From Bradyrhizobium niftali (GTDB taxonomy: Bacteria; Pseudomonadota; Alphaproteobacteria; Rhizobiales; Xanthobacteraceae), in NCBI RefSeq assembly GCF_004571025.1, contig NZ_SPQT01000018.1, positions 123,540 to 187,539 on the forward strand: 64,000 bases of DNA, read 5' to 3'. How positions within the stretch are numbered: position 1 is the stretch's first letter; every line of letters begins with the position of its first letter. Both the position numbers and the translations under genes were made by a program. The notes beneath the pieces were generated by a model. That model saw only the letters and a program-made list of their open reading frames with translations, had not been told where the DNA came from and ran no database searches. Positions 51,709 to 59,651 of the stretch are shown here, in pieces.

Positions 51709-53583
51709 ATGAACCTGATGCCGCTGGGATCATTGGGTGCCGTGGAGACGAACGGCACCGTCACGTTCGGACTCTGGCTCCCCTGGGTGTCGGCGGCCGA
51801 CGGCAACGTCGTCACCGTGAAGATCATCCATGAGGCGGACCAGTTTCTGCAGGAGATGCCGGCCCGCGAGTTTCAGCTCGTGCACAGTGTTCGTCCGCCC
51901 TACGGGGATTTCTGGTCGGTCGCGGTCCCCATCGCCGGGACTCCGCCCGCGGTGCTTGGCTCCGCCTGGGGCAGTCCGGGCCGTTATGTCTACCGCTATA
52001 CGATCACCAATCCGGACGTCGGCACGCTGGATTGGATCATCGACCCCTTTGCGCGCGAGTTCGGTGTAGGCAAACAATCCGCCTTCACCTTGGGATACCA
52101 ACCGTACGTCTGGAGCGCCGGCGAGGCCCAGTGGCGAACGCCGGCGCTGGCGGATCTGATCCTCTATGAGGTGAACATCGCGGAGTTCGGCGATGATCTC
52201 GACCGCGCCCGCGGCCTCGTCGCCTACCTGGCTGACCTCGGGATCAACGCCATCGAGATCATGCCGCTGTCCAATGTCGGCAGCTCGGTCGACTGGGGCT
52301 ATCTGCCGATCGGCTACTTCGGGGTCGACGAGCGCTTCGGCAAGCGGTCGGACTTCCAGCAGCTGGTCGACATCTGCCACCAACACGGGATCGCCGTGAT
52401 CGTTGACGTCGTCTATGGCCACGCCGGCGTGGATTTCCCGTACTACGATGCCTACACGCGGCTGCAGTACCGAGAGAATCCGTTCATGGGGCCGTTTGCC
52501 AAGGACTACTTCAGCAATTTCGGCAAGAGCACGGACTTCAATCGAGAGATCACGCGAGACTACTTCTATACGGCCAATCACCATTGGCTCGATGTGTATC
52601 ACGTCGACGGCTTCCGCTACGACTGCGTTCCAAATTACTGGGACGGGGCGATGGGCGTCGGTTACGCCAGCCTCGTTTATGAAACGTACCAACTCACGAA
52701 GGCGAACATCGCGTCAGGCCATCCGTATTGGAGCCGCTTCGAAGGAGGCCCCGGCAAGCCGCTGGCGCTGGTTCAAATGGCCGAGCAGCTCGAAGCCCCG
52801 GAAGACGTGCTGCGGTCCAGCTACTCCAACAGCACCTGGCAGAACGGCACCTTCGGCGCGGCCCGCGCGGTGGCCCAGGGTGACCGCGGCCAGCTCGCAG
52901 ACCTCGGCATGAAGCTCGGGCTGTTTGGCTACCCTGACCGGGAAACAGTCAACGGCGACGACATTCCCAAGACCGCGCTCCAGTATATCGAAAACCACGA
53001 CCACGAACGATTTCTGTGCAACTTCGGTACCTCCAATCCGGACGAAGCACGCAATCCACTGTTCGCGGAGGGCGACCGCAGGCGCTGGTACCTTCTGCAG
53101 CCCTATTTGATCTGTCTGCTGATGAGCAAAGGCATTCCGATGCTCTGGCAAGGCGAGGAGTTTGCGGAGAACTATTTTCTGCCCGATCTCGGAATGGGCC
53201 GGGTATCGCTGCTGCGGCCCATGCGTTGGGACTTTTTCTACGATGAGTCAGGCCGGCCGATCGTGAGCCTGGTGCGCAGGTTGCTGCGCATTCGGCGGCA
53301 GAGAGACCACATTCGTCAAGGCACGTACTTCTTCTTCAATGATTGGGACCGGTACCAGCAGTTCGGCATCCTGCTGTTCGCGCGTTACGACGGCGCCAGG
53401 TACACCTTGATCGCCATTAATTTCGGCGACACCGACCGGACCGTTCCGTTCTGGTTTCCTAAGGCCGGCGACTACGTCGAAGAGCTGCATGGGGGCGCTC
53501 TAGATCTGAAGAATGTTCCTGCGCTGCAGCAGGTCTGGCTGGACATTCCCTCGCACTACGGACGAGTTTGGACGCTGACGTAA
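51709..53583 (+). CDS. GH13 alpha-amylase-family glycosidase (branching/TreZ-like)
   Basis: 624 residues. N-terminal beta domain (about 1-125), then a TIM barrel with the GH13 regions: VDVVYGHAG (Asp233), GFRYDC (nucleophile Asp305), QMAEQLEAPEDV (acid/base Glu359) and ENHDH (Asp431). C-terminal beta domain from about 530. The set resembles glycogen branching enzymes or maltooligosyl trehalose trehalohydrolase, so it acts on alpha-glucans or trehalose-type sugars; the exact reaction is unknown. Starts 3 bp after the GMC-DUF1080 gene, so one operon. Confidence 0.88.
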   Translation: MNLMPLGSLGAVETNGTVTFGLWLPWVSAADGNVVTVKIIHEADQFLQEMPAREFQLVHSVRPPYGDFWSVAVPIAGTPPAVLGSAWGSPGRYVYRYTITNPDVGTLDWIIDPFAREFGVGKQSAFTLGYQPYVWSAGEAQWRTPALADLILYEVNIAEFGDDLDRARGLVAYLADLGINAIEIMPLSNVGSSVDWGYLPIGYFGVDERFGKRSDFQQLVDICHQHGIAVIVDVVYGHAGVDFPYYDAYTRLQYRENPFMGPFAKDYFSNFGKSTDFNREITRDYFYTANHHWLDVYHVDGFRYDCVPNYWDGAMGVGYASLVYETYQLTKANIASGHPYWSRFEGGPGKPLALVQMAEQLEAPEDVLRSSYSNSTWQNGTFGAARAVAQGDRGQLADLGMKLGLFGYPDRETVNGDDIPKTALQYIENHDHERFLCNFGTSNPDEARNPLFAEGDRRRWYLLQPYLICLLMSKGIPMLWQGEEFAENYFLPDLGMGRVSLLRPMRWDFFYDESGRPIVSLVRRLLRIRRQRDHIRQGTYFFFNDWDRYQQFGILLFARYDGARYTLIAINFGDTDRTVPFWFPKAGDYVEELHGGALDLKNVPALQQVWLDIPSHYGRVWTLT

Positions 53584-53929
53584 GCTCCATCCACGCACGT
53601 TTTTGTCGTCGAGTAAGACTGGCACAACGCCGCTCCGGAGTGACCTGGCGAGGCGGCGGCAGTTGTCGGAGCTTCTCGTTACATGTCGGATGCCAACTTC
53701 GACGATTCGGGGGCGTTCCTCTAACCTGTGAGGCGCCCTCGGCCGATGGCTAAGTTCTGCAGGATCCTGGATACAACGATTATCGTTCCTCCGAACTTGA
53801 GACCTCCAGGGTGCCGCCGCGGCATTCCGCTGCCTCGCAGGAACCTTGGACCTGGGCCGCCCTTGCAGGCAAGCGTTGCGGCCCAGGTCATCCGATCGAT
53901 CGTCCAGCCGGGAACTGCCGAATTGCGTT
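53584..53929. other. intergenic stretch without a recognised gene
   Basis: About 345 bases between the GH13 stop and a converging small gene. Several short frames without motif. No hairpin with a T-run was noticed. Confidence 0.5.
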
Positions 53930-54118
53930 TTACGTGGCCGCCGCTCGCCCCGCGTCAGTGATCCGGTATTCGATATCGCCGGATGGAAGCGGTTCGGTCT
54001 CCACGAGACCGAGCTCCACCAGCCGTGCCACAATCTCATGGTCGAACATCGGCGGGCTGACCCAGGATTCGCCGAGCAGCTTCCTCAAAAATTCGCGCTC
54101 CAGATCGGTTAGTTCCAT
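53930..54118 (-). CDS. small winged-helix-like hypothetical protein, 62 aa
   Basis: 62 residues from ATG 54116-54118. Helical start MELTDLEREFLRKLLGES, FDHEIVARLVELGLVE, then a wing-like hairpin PLPSGDIEYRITDAGR. The pattern resembles a MarR/PadR-like half-domain, and members are widespread in rhizobia as short hypotheticals. The longer frame to 54277 has no support. Confidence 0.6.
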   Translation of the reverse strand: MELTDLEREFLRKLLGESWVSPPMFDHEIVARLVELGLVETEPLPSGDIEYRITDAGRAAAT

Positions 54119-54218
54119 CCCGAACTCCACTCGCCCAGAACAAGGCCACCGAGGCTTTGCCAGGAACGGAGCCATCGTCCTCCCGTTGACTCCAGAAGAC
54201 AACATCTGGGAGGTCAAC

Positions 54219-54581
54219 ATGGCCATGGAAGATCGCGAGACCTTCAGCCTGATCGGAAGCGACAAGGTCGAGGGCACGAATGTCTACGGGGCCGACGGGG
54301 AAAAGGTCGGCTACATCGAGCGCGTCATGATCGACAAGGTCAACGGCAAGGTCTCGTACGCGGTGCTGAGCTTCGGCGGCCTGCTCGGCATCGGCGACGA
54401 TCACTATCCGCTGCCCTGGCAGGCGCTGAAATACGACACCAACCTCGGCGGCTACGTCACCGGCATCACCCAGGACCAGCTCCGCGGCGCCCCCAAATAC
54501 GCCGATGAGAGCACTTGGAACTGGAGCGACCCCGCGACGACGCGCTCGGTGAACGCCTATTACGGTGTGCCAGTGGCTTGA
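54219..54581 (+). CDS. PRC-barrel domain protein
   Basis: 120 residues from ATG 54219 behind GGGAGGTCAAC. PRC-barrel: FSLIGSDKVEGTNVYGADGE and KVGYIERVMIDKVNGKVSYA, then YAVLSFGGLLGIGDDHYPLPW and PKYADESTWNW. PRC barrels bind RNA, proteins or act in stress; the family with DHYPLPW is common in rhizobia near stress genes. Function not defined. Confidence 0.85.
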   Translation: MAMEDRETFSLIGSDKVEGTNVYGADGEKVGYIERVMIDKVNGKVSYAVLSFGGLLGIGDDHYPLPWQALKYDTNLGGYVTGITQDQLRGAPKYADESTWNWSDPATTRSVNAYYGVPVA

Positions 54582-54696
54582 TACGGCGTACTCCGGTGCC
54601 CGCCTGGCTGACGGCGGAGGTCGCTTCCGCCGGACCGCGGACCAACGCACCGCCGCACGCGAGGCGACCCGGCTCGGTCGCCGAGGGGACTTGAAA

Positions 54697-55078
54697 GTGA
54701 GTGATGCCGTTCGTGTTCTGGTCGTGGAGGATGAGGCTCTCATCGCCAGCTTCGTCCAGGACGCTTTGTCTGACGTCGGCTTCGAGGCCTACTCGGTTCA
54801 TTCGGGGGAGGAGGCCATGTCCACTTTTTGCGACGGCCGCGAGGGATGTCGGGTCCTGCTGACGCAACCTGGGTGACGGCATCAGCGGCTGGGAGCTGGC
54901 GCGGCAGATCAGGGAAATCACGCCTGGCTTTCCTGTGGTCTACATGACGAGCGCCAGCGCCCCTGACTAGCAATCGCAGGGCGTCGACGGCAGCGTCCTG
55001 ATTCAGAAGCTCTTTGCCCCGGTGCAATTGGCTGCCGCCGTCTCGCAGCTGCTCGACAATAGGGCCTCGCCTAGTTGA
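54697..55078 (+). pseudogene. response regulator receiver protein, broken
   Basis: GTG start at 54697 then a receiver domain: RVLVVEDEALIASFVQDAL (the acidic pair), SDVGFEAYSVHSGEEAM. At about 54865 the frame shifts; the expected phospho-Asp segment DxNLGDGISGWELARQI continues in another frame, then PGFPVVYMTSASAPD is stopped by a TAG (54968-54970), and SVLIQKLFAPVQLAAAVSQLL follows. Single receiver domain without output, as in many rhizobial genes. A frameshift plus a stop make it dead. Confidence 0.75.
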
Positions 55079-55216
55079 ACCAGGATTGTTGTAAGCTCAG
55101 TCCTTCGGTCGGGCCGGCAACGGTGGGCAGCGGATCGTCGAGTGCCAGGGCGCCGTTAGAGCGGAGCCACAGCCTGATTGACGTGGTCAACGGCGCTGCC
55201 AGCGCGTGTTCAGCGG

Positions 55217-55672
55217 TTAAGGCATACGGCTCGCGTGATGGTGCACCAGCAGCCACTTGTCACTGCGCTTTTCGAATATGTTAGTCGCAAGCGCCGAAAT
55301 GTCGAGTACGTCGCCGTTCGCTCGGTGCGCGTACACCTTTTCAACACCTACGACCCAAGCGATGTTGCCGTTGACCGCTATCTGCGGATTGTCCATCACA
55401 ACGGAAAAGTCCTTGTACCGAACCGGATGGTCCGCGTAACTTTTTTGGACGGCCTCCCAACCCGCGATCGGTACTTTGCTTGCGGGGTGTATGACAGAAA
55501 CAGACCCGTCCTGGGCCCAAGTCGCCTCGATAGCCTTGACGTCCAGCTTGGAAAACGCCTGTTCGACCTGCGTGTTCGCTGCAAGCACGTCGGCCTTATC
55601 GTCTGCGCGTGCTGAGACCGCTCCACATGCGACCAAGAGCATGGGTATGAGCGAGCGACTGAAAGGATTCAT
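55217..55672 (-). CDS. SnoaL-like secreted protein (DUF4440 type)
   Basis: 151 residues from ATG 55670-55672. Signal peptide NPFSRSLIPMLLVACGAVSARA. SnoaL/NTF2-like fold: ADVLAANTQVEQAFSKLDVKAIE, WAQDGSVSVIHPASKVP, GWEAVQKSY, then strands KDFSVVMDNPQIAVNGNIAWV and a final WLLVHHHASRM. Such folds bind small molecules or serve as isomerase scaffolds; function unknown. Exported. Confidence 0.8.
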   Translation of the reverse strand: MNPFSRSLIPMLLVACGAVSARADDKADVLAANTQVEQAFSKLDVKAIEATWAQDGSVSVIHPASKVPIAGWEAVQKSYADHPVRYKDFSVVMDNPQIAVNGNIAWVVGVEKVYAHRANGDVLDISALATNIFEKRSDKWLLVHHHASRMP

Positions 55673-55770
55673 ATGTGGTTGCTCCGTTTGCGAGCGGCAA
55701 TCTCCGTAGTTTGACCCGGTACGGCGCCACGCACAAGCCGCCGATTCTTTCACGAGGGCGCGGCCTGGCG

Positions 55771-55992
55771 CTATCCCTTAGCCCTGCATGGGGCCGCAGC
55801 GCGCGCCGCCGCTACCGCCATCCAGTCCCGCAGCAGTCCTCGGTCCTCTCTCGAAAAGGACGCGCGCCGCTTGAGATCGTCCAAGGTCTCGCCGGGATGG
55901 CATCGCGCGTAATCCTCGCGGATCAGCGACTCGAGATAGGTCGGGTCCCCCTCGCTGCCGGGATCGAGATGCTGGCGCGGGTCGGTCCTCAT
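55771..55992 (-). CDS. hypothetical protein, 73 aa
   Basis: 73 residues from ATG 55990-55992. Polar, helical: DPGSEGDPTYLESLIREDYARC, ETLDDLKRRASFSREDRGLLRD, ending WMAVAAARAAA. No domain recognised. Coherent helical design and an AGGAAATCC ribosome-like sequence give moderate support. Confidence 0.5.
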   Translation of the reverse strand: MRTDPRQHLDPGSEGDPTYLESLIREDYARCHPGETLDDLKRRASFSREDRGLLRDWMAVAAARAAAPCRAKG

Positions 55993-56138
55993 GGATTTCC
56001 TCCGGCGCACGTGGCGTCACGATGCAGCACAACGGAAGAGCAATCGTTGGTTCGGGCGCAGATCCTGCCACACGAACTTAGACGGTCTTTTTTAGACGTT
56101 CGCAAATCAGGAGGTAGAGGCCACCATCTGAGGCGGCC

Positions 56139-56273
56139 TTAATGCAGCCTCTGGCGCAGCTTCCTGATGATCTCGCGAAGGTCGTTCGCGTACTCCTCGA
56201 TGACGCGCCGAGCTTCCTCGACCCGGGAGGGCTTGGCTTCCTCAACCCGTTTTGGTTTCTCGGGCTCAGTCAT
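56139..56273 (-). CDS. small coiled-coil hypothetical protein, 44 aa
   Basis: Reads from ATG 56271-56273 to TAA 56139-56141. Charged helix MTEPEKPKRVEEAKPSRVEE, then ARRVIEEYANDLREIIRKLRQR, an amphipathic coil. No clear ribosome site. Short conserved proteins of this type are common in rhizobia. Moderate confidence that it is translated. Confidence 0.5.
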   Translation of the reverse strand: MTEPEKPKRVEEAKPSRVEEARRVIEEYANDLREIIRKLRQRLH

Positions 56274-56435
56274 GGCCGATGGTTCGTCGGGATGCAGACC
56301 GGCCGTTGAGCTAGATCAACGGTTCAGACGAGTTAGGATGCTTCCGAGAACGAATTAGGACGGCAATAGCAGGACTGGCAAGTTCGTCGTCGCCGCACCA
56401 ACTCGTTTGTAGGTGCGAAGATGTGAGGGGACGCG

Positions 56436-56600
56436 ATGTCGACGGTCGCAAAGCTGCTTGCGCGGAAGGAGCGGCTGCTGGAGCAGCTCGAGGGCGATCC
56501 GGGCCCGAACGAACGCCAGGAAATCGAACGGCTGCTGGCGCAGATCGAGACCGCGCTCAGCCTCCTCGTTCCAGGAGACGCCGACACCTCGGCTGAGTAA
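56436..56600 (+). CDS. small helical hypothetical protein, 54 aa
   Basis: Begins ATG 56436 behind GAGGGGACGCG and ends TAA 56598-56600. Sequence MSTVAKLLARKERLLEQLEG, then DPGPNERQEIERLLAQIETA, an antiparallel helical pair. No domain recognised. The strong ribosome site supports it. Confidence 0.6.
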   Translation: MSTVAKLLARKERLLEQLEGDPGPNERQEIERLLAQIETALSLLVPGDADTSAE

Positions 56601-56616
56601 TGATCCAGCTCCGCGC

Positions 56617-56865
56617 TCACAGTGAGCTGAGGTCATCCGGCACGTCGCCGAACTTGCGGATCAGCCTGGCGTCGCTGAAGTCGCCGGACGACGGGTCGCC
56701 GGTCCGCGAGAAGGCGATGGCGCCGGCATGCCCTGGCTTGCGAGAGAGGGCCTCGGCCCGCATCACCGCGGCGTTGGCACTCAGGCACTCCGCCGCCTCG
56801 CCGGCGGCTATGCCGTCGTCGGAGAAAACGAACGGCAGAGCGACATAGTAGGTCACTTCAGACAT
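56617..56865 (-). CDS. conserved hypothetical protein, 82 aa
   Basis: 82 residues from ATG 56863-56865. MSEVTYYVALPFVFSDDG, then GEAAECLSANAAVMRAEALSR and GAIAFSRTGDPSSGDFSDA, ending RKFGDVPDDLSSL. Beta-alpha pattern without a known domain. The true start is internal to a longer frame to 56988, which overlaps the SDR remnant. Function unknown. Confidence 0.6.
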   Translation of the reverse strand: MSEVTYYVALPFVFSDDGIAAGEAAECLSANAAVMRAEALSRKPGHAGAIAFSRTGDPSSGDFSDARLIRKFGDVPDDLSSL

Positions 56866-56944
56866 CTGCCTCATCCTTGGGTTCGCGCGCCCTTGGAAGC
56901 CGCCCGCGCGCTGAGCTCGACGAGCTGAGCCTCGAAGGAAGTCG

Positions 56945-57568
56945 TTGGCCACGATGAGCGCCTTCAGCGCGGCTGATACCAGGAGCATCGCGGATCAGGT
57001 CAACGCCATCGGTCGCATGGATGCGATCATTCACAACGCGGGCGTCTACGCGCAGACAATTCGCGGCTCGACACCCGAGGGGCACGCCGGAATTCTCGCG
57101 ATCAACACGCTGGCACCGTACATGCTGACGGCGCTGATCGAGCGCCCTGGTCGCCTGATTTATCTCAGCAGCGGCCTGCATCGCGGCGGCGAAGGTTCGC
57201 TCACCGACCTCGATTGGACGAAGCGTAACTGGGATCCAGCGAAGGCCTACGCCGAAAGCAAACTTCATGCTGTGGCGCTGGCTTTTGCGTTGGCGCGGCG
57301 CTGGCCGACAGTGCTGAGCAATGCCGTCGATCCCGGCTGGGTGCATACGAAGATGGGCGGCCCTGGCGCACCGGTGGACCTCGAGACCGGACAACGAACC
57401 CAGGCCTGGCTGGCGGTAAGCGACGATCCCGCCGCGATGGAGAGCGGCCGGTACTGGCATCACCTACGGCAGGAGCAGCCGGCCGGCGAGGCGGTCGATC
57501 CTCAGTTCCAGGATCAGCTCATTGCGCGTCTCGGCGAGCTGACGGGCATCGCCCTTCCTCAGGCTTAG
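56945..57568 (+). pseudogene. short-chain dehydrogenase lacking the N-terminal Rossmann part
   Basis: The frame begins AFSAADTRSIADQVNAIG and contains DAIIHNAGVYAQ (the NAG loop), LSSGLHRGGEG with the catalytic Ser region, YAESKLHAV (YxxxK equivalent: AKAYAESKLH) and DPGWVHTKMGG. The cofactor GxxxGxG start, about 60 residues, is missing before it. So 5' truncated and probably dead unless a new start gives a partial protein. Ends intact near GIALPQA. Confidence 0.7.
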
Positions 57569-57824
57569 ACGCGGCTGGCGGTCGCGGATTCCGTGAGCCG
57601 TATATCGGACATTTCCGGTCTGGCCCCAAGTGCGGACGTGCCGGGACGCCAGCCGACCTTCGCCTTCGGGCCACAAAGAGACATTGGCTCAGTGGCCAAA
57701 CGGCAGCTAACATAAATCCAGGCGCGGCACCCAAGCTAGATTCAGCTTTCCAATGGTGATCATCGAGTCGGTCATCTACAGCGGTCGGCGTCACGAGTTG
57801 GGCCGGCAGAAACCGGAGAAACCC

Positions 57825-58550
57825 ATGGATTTTTCCTCTCATGATACACGAGGATACCAAACAGTTTCAGCAGCGGCCGGGTATGATGAATGGTCTAAAT
57901 TCTATGATGCCACAGTCAGCGAGCAATTGGACTTGCCGCTTCTTGAAAAGTCTCTCAGCCTTAAGAGTGCAACGTTTCGCGATGCGTTGGACCTCGGCTG
58001 CGGCACCGGACGGATTGGCTGCTGGCTTAAGCAGCGGCTCATCGAGAACATCGACGGCATCGATCTAAGCGAACGAATGCTGGAGCAAGCCTCCCGCAAG
58101 GGTTGCTATCGAGCGTTGAAACTAGCCGACATGTTGTTCAGTGGTCTTCCCAGCACTTCTTACGACCTGATCATAAACTCGATGGCGGTAGAGCATGTGG
58201 AAGATTTAGAAGTGTACTATGCCGAGAGTAGTCGACTTCTCAAAGCCGATGGTCTTCTCGTCACCATCGGCTTTCATCAATATTTTCTATTGAATGGTAT
58301 TCCAACCCACTTCGATCGCCGTGACGGCAGCCAAGTCGCAATTCGAAACTACATTCATCTCTTTAGCGATCACTTTACCGCCGCAACCGCCAACGACTTC
58401 ACGTTGGCCGAGGTCGAAGAAGCTGTCGTTGATAGGTCTTGGATCGCGGAGCGGCCTGCTTGGCGGCGCTATGTAAACAAGCCGGTTTCGTACATGCTCG
58501 TCTGGCGAAAGATAGCGACTCCTGGGACGTCGATTAGCAAAGAGGCTTGA
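57825..58550 (+). CDS. class I SAM-dependent methyltransferase
   Basis: 241 residues from ATG 57825 behind CCGGAGAAACCC. SAM motif I ALDLGCGTGRIGCWLK (about 53-68), acidic GIDLSERMLEQ, then YDLIINSMAVEHVEDL and LLKADGLLVTIGFHQYF. The methyl acceptor is not known; in this family small metabolites or lipid heads are common. The coding sequence looks less GC-rich than its neighbours, a possible sign of transfer, not measured. It is followed by a dispersed repeat. Confidence 0.85.
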   Translation: MDFSSHDTRGYQTVSAAAGYDEWSKFYDATVSEQLDLPLLEKSLSLKSATFRDALDLGCGTGRIGCWLKQRLIENIDGIDLSERMLEQASRKGCYRALKLADMLFSGLPSTSYDLIINSMAVEHVEDLEVYYAESSRLLKADGLLVTIGFHQYFLLNGIPTHFDRRDGSQVAIRNYIHLFSDHFTAATANDFTLAEVEEAVVDRSWIAERPAWRRYVNKPVSYMLVWRKIATPGTSISKEA

Positions 58551-58579
58551 TTCAGGACTGTGCGGCTAGTCCGGATAGG

Positions 58580-58674
58580 GTCAAAATGCGAAGCACTCAG
58601 GTTGAGCAAATCTGGACCGCTCTGCCGCCATGAGCGGACCTCCGTCAGACTTGGCGCAACTTCGCCGATGGGCC
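58580..58674 (+). repeat. dispersed intergenic repeat, copy 2
   Basis: About 95 bases with the same ordered blocks as 12627-12720: GTCAAAATGCG, ACTCA, TTGAGCAA, TCTGG, GAGCGGACCTCCG, ACTTCGCCGATGGGCC. Lies 30 bp 3' of a methyltransferase gene and just before the MarR stop. See copy 1. Confidence 0.7.
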
Positions 58675-58684
58675 ATGAGCGGTC

Positions 58685-59278
58685 CTATCCGCCAGCACGA
58701 TCGAGTCGTCGTTGCTCAAACTTAAAACATAAGAGATCCATCTCGGCGCTGTTGATGCCACTCCGGAAGAATCGGCATGTGAATTCCATTTGTGCTTTGC
58801 CTTTGGCCGGGTCGCTCGCACTGCTCAAGAAAATGCACTCGCCGCAATTGTCGGCGTGGTGACGGTGCTGATTGGTGCCTAGTCGACCTAAAACGTCTCG
58901 GAGCGCGTCTCGAAAATTGTTGGCACCAAGCTCAAGGGCACTGATCGCGTTCACAAGCGGCCCGATTGGATCGCGGGTCAGCATCTTATCGCCTTGCGGA
59001 GTCACACGGAGGCTTACAGAGCGTTTGTCCTCGACGGACGGTCTGCGCTCCACGTAACCTTTGGCTTCAAGCCCTTTGAGTAGCTGCGACACGGCTGATC
59101 GAGTGGTCCCAACGAATTGGGCCAATGCGGAAGGGCTGCGGGAGAAGCTGTTCGCACGAGCCAAAAAGCGCAACACCATCCATTCTTGATCACTCAATCC
59201 GTGCTGAGGATCTTCAAAACGCCAAGTATTCTCCGCTCGCAGTAGCAGATCGACTGCTTGCCGTGCTGCTCTGATCAT
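58685..59278 (-). CDS. MarR-family regulator with a C-terminal cysteine cluster
   Basis: 197 residues, longer than the usual 140-150. Winged helix at about 20-100: LSDQEWMVLRFLAR, SPSALAQFVGTTRSAVSQLLK and the wing RRPSVEDKRSVSLRVT. The extra C-terminal part has four cysteines: Cys145 and Cys148 in DNCGECIFL, Cys168 in EFTCRFF and Cys184 in DLLCFKF, plus His (QHRHHADN). That array could bind a metal or Fe-S cluster and sense redox or metal; inference. No target is obvious; the autotransporter gene lies downstream on the same strand after a gap. Confidence 0.82.
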   Translation of the reverse strand: MIRAARQAVDLLLRAENTWRFEDPQHGLSDQEWMVLRFLARANSFSRSPSALAQFVGTTRSAVSQLLKGLEAKGYVERRPSVEDKRSVSLRVTPQGDKMLTRDPIGPLVNAISALELGANNFRDALRDVLGRLGTNQHRHHADNCGECIFLSSASDPAKGKAQMEFTCRFFRSGINSAEMDLLCFKFEQRRLDRAGG

Positions 59279-59651
59279 CTCCTGCCAGCCCGCCCCGATT
59301 GCAACTTATTAGACACAGGGTATGTGAGGGCACGGCAAGTCGAGCCGCGCAAGACATACCTAGGTTTGCTGTGAGGGTGCCGAGGCCGTCTCAAAATAAA
59401 TTCTGAGCATTGTACCCGCAGGGAGAGCACAGAGAGGGGATTGCAAGTTTCCCGAAGATGCGGCGTTCCCCTCAACGCTGAATCACGACGTCGGCTTTGG
59501 GGCACAAGCCGCCGAACTGGCACCCGGCTGCAAACTTCCGGTCTGCCGCTGTGAGCGGATATGCAGCGGCACCCTGCCAACGGAAGCGACGGGCCAATTC
59601 CGGACCTGCGTGTGTCACGGCTAAGAACGCGAAGCGAGCAGAGTCCGACAT
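59279..59651. other. intergenic stretch, degenerate repeat traces only
   Basis: About 370 bases between the MarR start and the autotransporter stop. No gene recognised. Around 59545-59610 the sequence GCCGCTGTGAGCGGAT and the later GGACCTGCG recall the dispersed repeat blocks in decayed form. Confidence 0.45.
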
